Part shown: piece by piece, positions 34,047 through 42,575 of the stretch
Layout: each line of letters starts with the position of its first letter
Position numbering within the stretch: position 1 is the stretch's first letter
Assembly: GCA_965246855.1 (NCBI GenBank)
Contig: CBDFFP010000003.1
Location: 567,013 to 631,012 of the forward strand
Direction of reading: 5' to 3'
Source: UBA1952 sp965246855
GTDB lineage: Bacteria > Bacteroidota > Bacteroidia > Chitinophagales > Chitinophagaceae
DNA: 64,000 nt
Program-made: the position numbers and the translations under genes
Notes under the pieces: generated by a model
The model's input: the letters and a program-made list of their open reading frames with translations, nothing else
Databases searched by the model: none
What the model was told of the DNA's origin: nothing

Positions 34047-34734
34047 TGCGGGTTTCGGCTTGCAGGTAGCGTTCGGGAACCTTCACGCCGTCTTTGGGCA
34101 GGCGGAAGGAGAGGTAGTAAATCTTGCGCCCGTCGGCGAGGTGGAGCTTCTCGTAGTGGGTTTGAATCGCCAGCACGCCCGTTGCTTTTCCGGTGGCATA
34201 GATGTCTTGGTAATCCGTAACGATTTCGCAGCCTTGTTCTGCAATCACTTCTTGGGTGAAATCGTACAGCTCGCGCGAGTCGGTTTTGAGGTGAATCGTT
34301 GCGCCGGGCGTCAAGACCTTTTCGTATTGCGCCAGAAAGCGCGGGTGCGTCAGCCGGTTTTTTACCCGCGATTTGGTGAGGAACGGGTCGGGAAAAAGAA
34401 TCCAAATCTCCCCTACTTCACCCGGCGCAAAATAGTTCTCCAAATGCCCAATTTGAATACGCAGAAACGCGACGTTTTTCCGGGCTTCCGCCAATGCTTT
34501 TTTCGCGCCCACGTAAATGCGGTTGCCTTTCACGTCCACACCGATATAGTTGCGCCCTGGATTTTCGGCGCTCAATCCCAGGCTGTATTCGCCCTTGCCG
34601 CAGGCCAGTTCCAGCGTGATGGGGTTTTCGTTCTGGAAGAAATCCTTCCAATTGCCTTTCATCCCTTCCGGGTATTGAAGGACGTTGGAGTAGGTTTCAA
34701 TTGCCGCAAAGCGGACGAGTTTTTTCTGAGCCAA
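34018..34734 (-). CDS. trmB: tRNA (guanine-N7-)-methyltransferase
   Basis: 238 residues. Methylates G46 of tRNAs. The SAM site is ITLELACGKGEYSLGLSAENP with GVDVKGNRIY following; the family motif ILFPDPF and the C-terminal T-x-R-E block (TDYQDIYATGKATGVLAIQT, ETRNGKDTG) are visible. Head of an overlapping set trmB, DUF5522, ATL. ATG start at 34734. Confidence 0.92.
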   Translation of the reverse strand: MAQKKLVRFAAIETYSNVLQYPEGMKGNWKDFFQNENPITLELACGKGEYSLGLSAENPGRNYIGVDVKGNRIYVGAKKALAEARKNVAFLRIQIGHLENYFAPGEVGEIWILFPDPFLTKSRVKNRLTHPRFLAQYEKVLTPGATIHLKTDSRELYDFTQEVIAEQGCEIVTDYQDIYATGKATGVLAIQTHYEKLHLADGRKIYYLSFRLPKDGVKVPERYLQAETRNGKDTGTDA

Positions 34735-34794
34735 GAGGAAGAAATGCGGTAATGTGGAAAATGGGAGAAATGAGGCAATGGAATAGGATTCTCC

Positions 34795-36336
34795 CTACAG
34801 CGGGATGTTCCCATGCTTCCGCTTCGGGGCGACCACCACTTTATTCCGCAGCATCTCAAAACCGCGCAACAGGCGCTCGCGGGTTTGGTGGGGATGAATC
34901 ACCTCGTCAATAAAACCCCGCGCGGCTGCGCCGTAGGGATTGGCAAATTTCCCGGCGTATTCCTGTTCTTTCTCCAACGCTTTTTCGGTGGGATTTTCGG
35001 CTTCGGAAATCTGCTTCTTGAAGATAATTTCCGACGCGCCTTTCGCGCCCATCACCGCGATTTCCGCCGTCGGCCAAGCGTAGTTCAGGTCGGCGCCGAT
35101 GTGCTTGGAGTTCATCACGTCATACGCGCCGCCATAGGCTTTGCGGGTGATGACGGTGATTTTGGGAACGGTTGCTTCGCTCAGGGCGTAGAGGAGTTTC
35201 GCGCCGTTGGTAATGATGCCGTTCCATTCCTGATCGGTTCCCGGCAGGAAGCCCGGCACATCCACCAACACCAACAGCGGAATGTTGAAGGCATCGCAGA
35301 AGCGCACAAACCGTGCGCCTTTGCGGGAAGAATTAATGTCCAGAACACCCGCCATCACCGCTGGCTGATTGGCCACAATGCCCACGCTGCGCCCGCCGAG
35401 CCGCGCAAATCCCACCACGATATTCTCCGCAAAATCCTTGTGAACTTCCAGAAAATCGCCGCCATCCACCACCTCCGCAATCACTTCCTTCATATCGTAA
35501 GGCTGATTCGCGCCTTCGGGAATCATTTTGTCCAGCGCGGGGCGTTTTTCGTCGCTGCTGTGGTAGGGAAGCATTGGCGCGTTCTCGTCGCAGTTTTGGG
35601 GCATGAAGGAAAGCAGCTTCTTCAATTGTTGGATGCACGCCACTTCGTTGGCCGCGCTGAAATGCGTTACGCCGCTCTTGCTGGCGTGGGTGGCCGCGCC
35701 GCCCAGTTCTTCGCTCGTAACGGTTTCGTGGGTAACGGTTTTCACCACGTTAGGGCCGGTCACAAACATGTAGCTCGTGTGTTCCACCATGAGGATGAAA
35801 TCCGTAATCGCCGGGCTATACACCGCGCCGCCTGCGCACGGCCCCATGATGGCGGAAAGTTGCGGCACTACCCCACTCGCCTTCACGTTGCGGTGGAAAA
35901 TGTCGGCATAGCCGCCGAGGCTCACCACGCCTTCCTGAATGCGCGCGCCGCCGCTGTCGTTGAGGCCAATCAGCGGCGCGCCGTTTTGCAGCGCGTGATC
36001 CATAATCTTCACGATTTTTTCGGCGTGGGTTTCGCTCAGAGAGCCGCCAAAAACCGTAAAATCCTGACTGAAAACATACACCAGCCGCCCCCCTACTTTT
36101 CCATAGCCCGTTACCACGCCATCTCCCAGATAGACCTCATTTTCCATCCCAAAATCGCGGCTGCGATGCTCTACAAACGCGCCGGTTTCCACAAACGTGT
36201 CGGCATCCAACAGCAACTCCAGACGCTCGCGGGCGGTGAGCTTTCCTTTTTTGTGTTGGCTTTTAATGCGGGCTTCGCCGCCGCCGAGACGGGAAAGCGC
36301 GGTTTTGGATTGAAGCGTTTGGGCCGGATTGTGCAT
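34795..36336 (-). CDS. Acyl-CoA carboxylase / methylmalonyl-CoA carboxyltransferase beta subunit
   Basis: 513 residues from ATG 36336 (MHNPAQTLQSKTALSRLGGG). Carboxyltransferase half of a biotin-dependent propionyl/methylmalonyl-type enzyme. Crotonase-fold marks: GGARIQEGVVSLGGYADIF, the oxyanion segment IMGPCAGGAVYSPA, and VDVPGFLPGTDQEWNGIITNGAKLL; C-terminal AKGASEIIFKK. Length 510-520 is standard. No biotin carboxylase or biotin carrier gene lies next to it here, so the partner must be elsewhere. Propionyl- vs methylmalonyl-CoA cannot be decided by eye. Confidence 0.9.
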   Translation of the reverse strand: MHNPAQTLQSKTALSRLGGGEARIKSQHKKGKLTARERLELLLDADTFVETGAFVEHRSRDFGMENEVYLGDGVVTGYGKVGGRLVYVFSQDFTVFGGSLSETHAEKIVKIMDHALQNGAPLIGLNDSGGARIQEGVVSLGGYADIFHRNVKASGVVPQLSAIMGPCAGGAVYSPAITDFILMVEHTSYMFVTGPNVVKTVTHETVTSEELGGAATHASKSGVTHFSAANEVACIQQLKKLLSFMPQNCDENAPMLPYHSSDEKRPALDKMIPEGANQPYDMKEVIAEVVDGGDFLEVHKDFAENIVVGFARLGGRSVGIVANQPAVMAGVLDINSSRKGARFVRFCDAFNIPLLVLVDVPGFLPGTDQEWNGIITNGAKLLYALSEATVPKITVITRKAYGGAYDVMNSKHIGADLNYAWPTAEIAVMGAKGASEIIFKKQISEAENPTEKALEKEQEYAGKFANPYGAAARGFIDEVIHPHQTRERLLRGFEMLRNKVVVAPKRKHGNIPL

Positions 36337-36358
36337 GGGGCGCAAAAATAGCGGCCAC

Positions 36359-36428
36359 GTAATGAGCAATTAGTAATGAATAATGAATAATGGGTAGGCG
36401 GACAATGAATAATTAGTAATGAATAATG
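36359..36428. repeat. AT-rich repeat words upstream of the carboxylase gene
   Basis: GTAATGAGCAATTAGTAATGAATAATGAATAATGG and ATGAATAATTAGTAATGAATAATGG, direct copies of the AATGAATAAT word set found at seven other gaps. Confidence 0.65.
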
Positions 36429-36722
36429 GGGGAGCAATTGCCGGACGGAGAGCACCGGGCGCCGGGCGCCATCCGGCAATTGCCGGGCAAAATCCGGCAC
36501 GTGCCGAAAGCTGGGCGGCAATTGTCGCGCGGCATCCGGCACGTGTCGCGCGGCATCCGGCAGTTGTCGCGCGGCATCCGGCAGTTGTCGCGCGTCGTCC
36601 GGCACGTGTCGCGCGGCTTGCGACAATTGTCGGGCGTCATCCGGCAACTGCCGCAAGCTGCGCGACACGTGTCGCGCGTCATCCGACACGTGTCGCGCGG
36701 CTTGCGACACGCGCAAAAGGGC
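36429..36722. repeat. 21-bp-period array E, cores CACGTG/CAATTG inside CGGC...GCCG
   Basis: About fourteen 21-base units from 36429; clear ones start at 36471, 36492, 36513, 36534, 36555, 36576, 36597, 36618, 36639, 36660, 36681 and 36702. The typical unit ATCCGGCACGTGTCGCGCGGC has a palindromic centre that switches between CACGTG, CAATTG, CAGTTG and CAACTG, with flanks GGC/GCC or GAC/GTC. It lies in the 512-base divergent gap before the FUSC gene, and an open frame through it merely runs into that gene. Confidence 0.9.
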
Positions 36723-36848
36723 AAAAAAGGGTATCAAACTGTGCTTTTCGCGCAAGTGAATGCTCTATATTTAAGGATATTTTTCTTTGAAACCTTAAAT
36801 GAGACGGCAGGAAATACCTTCGCCCCTGTTTCCTTCTCCTCTTTTTTC

Positions 36849-38987
36849 ATGCGGAATCTTTCCAAAAAACTCCAACGCTTTCAACAGGCCGAATCCCTGG
36901 AGCCGATGTGGGCCTGGGGCATTCGCATGGGGTTGGCGCTGGTGGTTCCGCTGGCGTGGGGCACGGCTACGGGGCATCTGGCAGAGGCGGTTTGGATAGG
37001 TTTTATCGCGGAAAGCATTTGCTGGGTGGAGCTGAAAGGCGCGTTTGCGCAGCGGATTCAACTGGTTTTGGGCGGGATGATTATCACCCTTTTTTCTGCC
37101 TTTGCCGGTGCGCTCACGAGCGGCTCCGTTCTTCTTTCCACGCTTCTGATGGCAGTGGTGGGATTGCTTTCCGGCCTGTTTAAAAATCTGGGAGACCGGG
37201 GTTCCGGCCTTGCCATTTGCGTGTATGCCACGTTCATCATCAGCAACGCGTTTCCGGTGGCCGATAGCACTGCTTTTGGGCACCGGATTTTCCTGACGGC
37301 GGGGGGCGGATTGTGGTACTTGGTGCTGGCCGCCGCGTTCTCCATCACGCTCCGGCAAAACGAGCCTTACCGGCGTTCAGTGGGCCTTATCTGGCGCAGC
37401 ATCGGCGAGTTGTTGGAGACCATTTCGCAGGGTTGGAACGGACGCAGTCCGCGCAGCAGCCTGCAAAGCATTTTCCGCAAGGAAATTGCGGTGCGCAAGG
37501 CCATTGATGCCTCCCTCGCTTTCCACCAAACGCTGGCCCACCAGGTAGCGCGCGAAGACGAAACGGAGTTGCAATTGGCGCTTATTCGGAAGTCCACCGC
37601 GCTGGCTTCGGTGCAGATGGTGGCGATTAGCGAGGCCACGGAAAGTCTCTCTTTGCGCGCGCTGCCGTCGGAAGTGCGGGGCGCGATGTACGGCATTTAC
37701 CGGGCCTTGATGCAGGCAGCCTTTCGGATGAGCAGCTACGCGGTCTCCTTGTTGCCGGAAGAGAGTTTGTTGTTGGAAAACCGGCTTCAGCGGGTTAGGG
37801 AATTGTGCGGTGTTTTGGAGAAATACCTGTTGCAGCGCGGCATTCCCGAAGCCGAGCAAAAAGCGTTTACCAAAGTGCTGAACCTGACCTACCGCGCCGT
37901 AAAAATGATGGCGCGCATCCGCGAAAGACTGGAAGGCGCGGCGGGCGGCGAGAAGCGTGTGTATCGCTCCTACTCGCTCCTGAAAACCATCTACATCCTG
38001 CATCCCGGCAACCTGTGGCGGGCGCTGCAACTGTTGTTCAACACGCGCACCGAGCATTTCCGCTACGCGCTGCGCATTTCCATTGCTTCGGCGGTGGCGA
38101 TGGCACTTTCCAAAGTGCTGCCCGCGCACCACACCTACTGGATTCCGTTCACGGTGATTCTCATCATTCAGCCCCACATCGGGGCCACGCTGGCGAAGGC
38201 GCGCGACCGGGTAATCGGAACCGTTGCGGGTGGCATTGTGGGCGGTCTTTTTCTCTTGCTGCCGCGCACGTTTGTGCTGGAAGCAGCGGTGATTTTCGCG
38301 ACCTCGGTTTTGATGATTGTGTACGTGCGGAAGAACTACGCGGTGGCGGCGTTTTTCATTACCGTTTCGCTGGTGATGCTGCTGGATGTGGAGCGCGTGG
38401 CCGACGTTTCCATCATTCTTATCCGCGGTGGAAGCACTCTGGTAGGCGCGGCCATTGCGGTGCTTTCTTCCTTTATTTTGCTGCCTATTTGGGATAAAAA
38501 GAAGCTGCCCGAACACCTCGCCGACGCGCTTTTCCGCAACTACGAATACCTGTGCTATACCTACAGCGCCACACCGAAAACAGAAATCTGGACGCGCTAC
38601 AAACGGGATGCAGAGACCGCCAACAGCAACGCTTTTGAATCCCTACAACGCTACTTGGAAGAGCCGGACGGACGGCAGAAAAGCTTTGTGCAGCCCTACG
38701 GAATGCTCACGCACATCGTTCGCATTACCCGCGACCTGAACCAGATTCACCTGGAGCGCGAAGCGGCGGCAACAACTTCTGCGGCCACATCGGTGGCGGT
38801 TTCAGGAAGGTTGCCGGAAGAAGTTTTACAGCGCCTTAGAAGACTCGCGGAGAGGCACTGGGAAATGAGCGGGCGGGTTTTTCCGGGAGGAGAAATCCCG
38901 GCAGTTACGCCGCATTTCTATGCGCAGGAAGTGGAGCTTTTGCAGAAGATAAACACCGAGTTGCAGGCGATGGAGAATAATGAATAA
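36849..38987 (+). CDS. FUSC family (YccS/aromatic acid exporter-like) membrane protein
   Basis: 712 residues from ATG 36849 (MRNLSKKLQRFQQAESLEPM); upstream in-frame codons are the repeat array. Two blocks of about five or six membrane helices (residues 22-160 and about 400-530) flank a large soluble domain of 230 residues, the FUSC layout. Helices include TWIPFTVILIIQPHIGATLA-like HHTYWIPFTVILIIQPH and VIGTVAGGIVGGLFLLLP. The C-terminal 180 residues are soluble and helical. Members export aromatic acids or other organic anions; substrate unknown. Inner membrane. Confidence 0.86.
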   Translation: MRNLSKKLQRFQQAESLEPMWAWGIRMGLALVVPLAWGTATGHLAEAVWIGFIAESICWVELKGAFAQRIQLVLGGMIITLFSAFAGALTSGSVLLSTLLMAVVGLLSGLFKNLGDRGSGLAICVYATFIISNAFPVADSTAFGHRIFLTAGGGLWYLVLAAAFSITLRQNEPYRRSVGLIWRSIGELLETISQGWNGRSPRSSLQSIFRKEIAVRKAIDASLAFHQTLAHQVAREDETELQLALIRKSTALASVQMVAISEATESLSLRALPSEVRGAMYGIYRALMQAAFRMSSYAVSLLPEESLLLENRLQRVRELCGVLEKYLLQRGIPEAEQKAFTKVLNLTYRAVKMMARIRERLEGAAGGEKRVYRSYSLLKTIYILHPGNLWRALQLLFNTRTEHFRYALRISIASAVAMALSKVLPAHHTYWIPFTVILIIQPHIGATLAKARDRVIGTVAGGIVGGLFLLLPRTFVLEAAVIFATSVLMIVYVRKNYAVAAFFITVSLVMLLDVERVADVSIILIRGGSTLVGAAIAVLSSFILLPIWDKKKLPEHLADALFRNYEYLCYTYSATPKTEIWTRYKRDAETANSNAFESLQRYLEEPDGRQKSFVQPYGMLTHIVRITRDLNQIHLEREAAATTSAATSVAVSGRLPEEVLQRLRRLAERHWEMSGRVFPGGEIPAVTPHFYAQEVELLQKINTELQAMENNE

Positions 38988-39074
38988 TTAGCAATGAATA
39001 ATGAACAATGGAAAGAGATTTTTGCAGGAACCCCATTATTCATTGTTCATTAATCATTGTTCATTGCTGTTCAT
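38978..39074. repeat. AT-rich long inverted repeat after the FUSC gene
   Basis: GAATAATGAATAATTAGCAATGAATAATGAACAATGG (left) and CCATTATTCATTGTTCATTAATCATTGTTCATTG (right, about 39033-39066) with about 20 bases between can fold into one long hairpin between convergent genes. Confidence 0.75.
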
Positions 39075-40657
39075 TTTTCCTCGTGGTATTCCTGCTCGGT
39101 GTTCACGGCCCAGATGTTTTCCTTCGTCGTTTTCCCGGCAATCATGTTATCCACGGCAGCCATTGCGGTCAGCATACTGTGGTCGGAGTTGTTGTATTTG
39201 TGCATTCCGTTGCGGCCCACGAGGTAGAGGTTTTCGAGCGTATCGGTAAACTGCCGGATGCGGTCAAAGTTTTCGTAAGCACCGAAGTAGGCCGGGTAGG
39301 TTTTTTCCTCGCGCAAAACTGTTGCGTCTAACACCGCTTCGCGGTCAATAATGCCGATTTGCGCCAGCTCGGCTACGGCGAAAGCAATCAGTTCCGGGTC
39401 GGGTTTGTTCCAGAGCGCATCGCCTTTAAAGCAGAAGTACTCCATCCCAATCCACACGTTCTTTGGGTCGGCTACAAGGTGCGGACTCCAGTTGTTGAAA
39501 ATCTGCAAGCGCCCCACTTTCACTTCTCGCTCCTGGATGTAAATCCAGTTGTCCTGAATCAGTTTGTTGGCCGCGCTTTCGTCCTTCACTTTCAGTTCCT
39601 TCAACAGCAGCCCAACGGTCATAAAATCGCGGTATTGCAAGCCTTTCGCCACTTCGCGCACTTCGGCGGGCGGCGCGGGAGCCATGTCTCCAATCAATTC
39701 CTGCACCGGCATGGTGGAGAAGAAATGGCCGGCTTCGTAGCGGGTTGTTTCGCCCGTTTGGGCGTCGCGGCTTGTAACGGCGATTACCTTTTTCCCTTCC
39801 CATTCAAGGCCTGTTACCTCTTGGTTGTGCAGGATTTTTCCGCCCTTCTCTACCACTTTCCGGGCCACTTCTTCCCAAAGCTGACCGGGGCCAAGCTTGG
39901 GATACAGGAAGCGTTCAATCAGGCTTGTCTCGGTTTCTTTTTGGGAAAGGGAGCCGGACTTTTTGGAGGCGAAGATCTTTTTCAGCGCGTGGCCCAGTGC
40001 TTTGGAAACCGACAGCCCTTTGATACGCTGCGCACCCCACTCGTTGGAAATCTGGTTGCACGGTACACCCCAGATTTTCTCGGTGTAATCTTTAAAAAAC
40101 GTCTCGTACAGCGTGCGTCCAAAGCGGTTGATGAAGAAATCTTCCAGCGATTTTTCCGGGTGAATGGGCTTGAGGCGCGCCTTCATGTAGCTCACGCCGA
40201 TTCCAAAAACTTTGGCCGGCCCCAGCTTTTGCAGCGTATCGCCCGACAGCGAAATGGGGTAATTAAAGAAGCGTTTCAGGAAGTAAATCCGCGACAGCCG
40301 GTTGCGCACCAGCATCAAGTTATCGGGGTTTTCGCGCGCCTTTTCGTCAGCGTTTGTCCGGGAGATTTCCCGCGTTTTATTTTGGTAGGAAATGGAAAAC
40401 GTCTCTTCCGCTCCGGCTTCCAGCGGCATCTGCTGCATCCACCAGTTCATCACCCGATCACTCTTGGAGAAAAAACGGTGGCCGCCAATGTCAATGCGGT
40501 TTCCTTTGTAGGAAATGGTCTTGGAAATGCCACCGATGTAAGGCGATTTCTCCAGAATAATGGGCTGAATATCGGTGCGCTCCAGAAGCTCTAAAGCAGC
40601 CGTAAGACCGGCAGGACCGGCACCAATAATGAGGGCGATTTTGGACGGAGCAGACAT
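39071..40657 (-). CDS. FAD-dependent oxidoreductase (amine oxidase / UDP-galactopyranose mutase-like)
   Basis: 528 residues from ATG 40657 (MSAPSKIALIIGAGPAGLTA). The FAD dinucleotide motif GAGPAGLTAALELLE is followed by IDIGGHRFFSKSDRV, as in NAD(P)-binding Rossmann-type amine oxidases that act with polysaccharide genes. The C-terminal FAD motif VGRNGMHKYNNSDHSM is also present. The substrate is not known; similar genes are often annotated as protoporphyrinogen oxidase-like or mutase-like. Divergent from nusB with about 100 bases between. Confidence 0.83.
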   Translation of the reverse strand: MSAPSKIALIIGAGPAGLTAALELLERTDIQPIILEKSPYIGGISKTISYKGNRIDIGGHRFFSKSDRVMNWWMQQMPLEAGAEETFSISYQNKTREISRTNADEKARENPDNLMLVRNRLSRIYFLKRFFNYPISLSGDTLQKLGPAKVFGIGVSYMKARLKPIHPEKSLEDFFINRFGRTLYETFFKDYTEKIWGVPCNQISNEWGAQRIKGLSVSKALGHALKKIFASKKSGSLSQKETETSLIERFLYPKLGPGQLWEEVARKVVEKGGKILHNQEVTGLEWEGKKVIAVTSRDAQTGETTRYEAGHFFSTMPVQELIGDMAPAPPAEVREVAKGLQYRDFMTVGLLLKELKVKDESAANKLIQDNWIYIQEREVKVGRLQIFNNWSPHLVADPKNVWIGMEYFCFKGDALWNKPDPELIAFAVAELAQIGIIDREAVLDATVLREEKTYPAYFGAYENFDRIRQFTDTLENLYLVGRNGMHKYNNSDHSMLTAMAAVDNMIAGKTTKENIWAVNTEQEYHEEK

Positions 40658-40719
40658 AAAAAAGGGCAGGTGAAGGTACACGTGGAAAAACGCAGTCGCC
40701 CGGCTCCCGGTGCAGCGGT

Positions 40720-40727
40720 TATCTTTG
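40720..40727 (+). promoter_or_regulatory. -7 promoter box TATCTTTG of nusB
   Basis: TATCTTTG matches TAnnTTTG fully; the leader would be about 20-25 bases to ATG 40755. Confidence 0.45.
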
Positions 40728-40754
40728 CCTCCGCACAAAAGTTTATTTCCAGAG

Positions 40755-41693
40755 ATGATTAGTCGCCGACACATTCGCGTAAAAGTGATGCAGACCCTTT
40801 ACACCTTGTCTGCTTTGGGCGAAACAGACCAGCAAGTGCTTCTTAAAAAAGGGCAACAGACGCTGGACATGCACTTAGAGGAAATGATGAACCATTTCGC
40901 GGGTGCGATTCTGCTGCTCACCCGCACCGCGCAATATGCCGAAGTGGACGCAACGCGCCGGAAAAACAAACGCCTGCCGACGTCGGAAGACATGGACGTG
41001 CCGACGCGCATTGCGGGCAACACGTTTCTGTGGGGCATGCTGGAGAACGCCTCTTTCCAAAAGCGCGTAAAAAGCGCCGGACTCGCAGAACATGTCACGG
41101 ACGACTTCCTGAAAACAAGCTACAAAGCCTTGCAGGCGCTGCCGGAATACGATGCCTACAACCGTCAAACCGAGCGCGACCCGAAGGCCGAAAAAGCCAT
41201 GATGCTGACGCTTTGGGAGAAAGTAATCGGCGGCAGCGAGTGGGGAAAAGATTTTCTGGCGGAGCAGTTTTCGGGCTGGGAAGACAACGCCGAAGTATAT
41301 GCAATGCTGATGGAAAACTTTTTCCGCAAACCCGGCAAAACAGCGTTTGACTGGCTTCTGACGGAAGAGAAAAACGGGTACGCCCACGACCTCGTAAAAT
41401 ATTGCATCGAGAAGGAAGAGCACTTGGACAGCCTCATTCAGCCGCGCCTGCGCAACTGGGACGCCGAGCGCGTGGCGCAGATTGACTTTATCCTGCTCAG
41501 GATGGGCGTGTGTGAACTGCTGTATTTCCCCACCATTCCAACGAAGGTTACGATTAACGAGTACATTGATATTGCCAAGACGTACAGTACCGGACAGAGC
41601 GGGCAATTCGTGAATGGCGTGCTGGACAATATCCTTAAAGACCTCACCGAAAAAGGCATTGTGCGCAAAGAGGAACGGTTCAATAAAGCGTAG
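40755..41693 (+). CDS. nusB: Transcription antitermination protein NusB, long form
   Basis: 312 residues from ATG 40755 (MISRRHIRVKVMQTLYTLSA). The NusB fold is recognisable in two parts: the N-terminal helix RHIRVKVMQTLYTL and the C-terminal half NWDAERVAQIDFILLRMGVCELLYF...TKVTINEYIDIAKTYSTGQSGQFVNGVLDNIL. Between them is about 150 residues of insert; long NusB proteins of about 300 residues are normal in Bacteroidota. Binds boxA RNA with S10 (NusE). Likely first of an operon with the next three genes. Confidence 0.93.
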   Translation: MISRRHIRVKVMQTLYTLSALGETDQQVLLKKGQQTLDMHLEEMMNHFAGAILLLTRTAQYAEVDATRRKNKRLPTSEDMDVPTRIAGNTFLWGMLENASFQKRVKSAGLAEHVTDDFLKTSYKALQALPEYDAYNRQTERDPKAEKAMMLTLWEKVIGGSEWGKDFLAEQFSGWEDNAEVYAMLMENFFRKPGKTAFDWLLTEEKNGYAHDLVKYCIEKEEHLDSLIQPRLRNWDAERVAQIDFILLRMGVCELLYFPTIPTKVTINEYIDIAKTYSTGQSGQFVNGVLDNILKDLTEKGIVRKEERFNKA

Positions 41694-41702
41694 TTTCGCG
41701 CC

Positions 41703-42179
41703 GTGAAAAAAGGATTTCTGATTGCTGCTTTGGCTCTCGCCGCCTGCGGAGACGACGCTGATAGAACGAACATGACCGGCAAGGATTCTTCGCTGCTTTC
41801 TACAGATATGGTGCAGAACGCAAGCACCGCAAACGGCACCGATACCGGCGTTCTGGCGAAGATGCCCTCCATTCGGTTTGAGGATACGGCGCATGATTTC
41901 GGCGCTATCCGGCAGGGCGAACAGGTAGTGTATGAGTTCCGTTTCACCAATACCGGCAAAGCGCCGCTTTTAGTCGCGGGCACACAAACGTCCTGTGGCT
42001 GCACGGCTTCCGATTACCCTAAAGACCCCATTGCGCCCGGTGCTTCGTCCGTCATCAAAGCCAAGTTTGACAGCAAAGGCAAGTCGGGCTTGCAGGACAA
42101 AACCATTATCGTGAGCACCAATGCGCCTTACACGCCGGTGCTGCGCATTAAGGGCGACGTAACCGCGCCTGCCGAGTAA
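41703..42179 (+). CDS. DUF1573 lipoprotein
   Basis: 158 residues from GTG 41703 (read as Met, MKKGFLIAALALAACGDD): a lipobox LALAAC gives a lipid-anchored Cys. The DUF1573 domain spans about residues 55-155: IRFEDTAHDFGAIRQGEQVVYEFRFTN, AGTQTSCGCTASDYPKDPIAPG, LRIKGDV, a cadherin/Ig-like beta sandwich. Nine bases after the nusB stop and 30 before yajC, so in their operon. Role unknown. Confidence 0.85.
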   Translation: MKKGFLIAALALAACGDDADRTNMTGKDSSLLSTDMVQNASTANGTDTGVLAKMPSIRFEDTAHDFGAIRQGEQVVYEFRFTNTGKAPLLVAGTQTSCGCTASDYPKDPIAPGASSVIKAKFDSKGKSGLQDKTIIVSTNAPYTPVLRIKGDVTAPAE

Positions 42180-42209
42180 ATTTTCTCCTTCCCCAAAAAC
42201 AACTTTCTT

Positions 42210-42572
42210 ATGAACACCCTTCTTCTTCAGGCCGGCGGCTCGCCGAGCATGACGCCGCAACTCCTCATGATGCTGGGCATGGCCGCCGTGATGTATTTCT
42301 TTATGATTCGCCCGCAGGCCAAGCGCGCCAAAGAGCAAAAGCAATTCGGCGAGCGCATGAACATTGGCGAAACCATCGTTACCACCGCCGGTATTCATGG
42401 CAAAATCCAGCGCATGAACGACGACGGAACAGTGGACGTGGAAGTGGCGCGCAATACCACGATGCGCATGGAACGCAACGCCATTAGCATGGAGATGACA
42501 AGCGCGCTGCACAAGCGCACGGGCGCGGTAGCAACAACAGCAACCACCACCGAAGCGGTTGCAACCAAATAA
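42210..42572 (+). CDS. yajC: Preprotein translocase subunit YajC
   Basis: 120 residues. One membrane helix (about residues 12-32, LLMMLGMAAVMYFFMIRPQAKR) then the YajC C-terminal domain (GERMNIGETIVTTAGIHGKI...VEVARNTTMRMERNAI). Accessory part of the SecDF-YajC complex at the inner membrane. The Ala/Thr tail (TGAVATTATTTEAVATK) is low complexity. Confidence 0.92.
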   Translation: MNTLLLQAGGSPSMTPQLLMMLGMAAVMYFFMIRPQAKRAKEQKQFGERMNIGETIVTTAGIHGKIQRMNDDGTVDVEVARNTTMRMERNAISMEMTSALHKRTGAVATTATTTEAVATK

Positions 42573-42575
42573 GCG

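Noticed and set aside
34813..36351. 512-codon plus-strand open frame opposite the carboxylase gene
   Set aside because: Shadow frame caused by high GC at third positions; the minus-strand product matches the family from end to end.
36426..36848. Arg/His-rich N-terminal extension of the FUSC protein
   Set aside because: It is only the read-through of array E; family homology and the first membrane helix start after ATG 36849.
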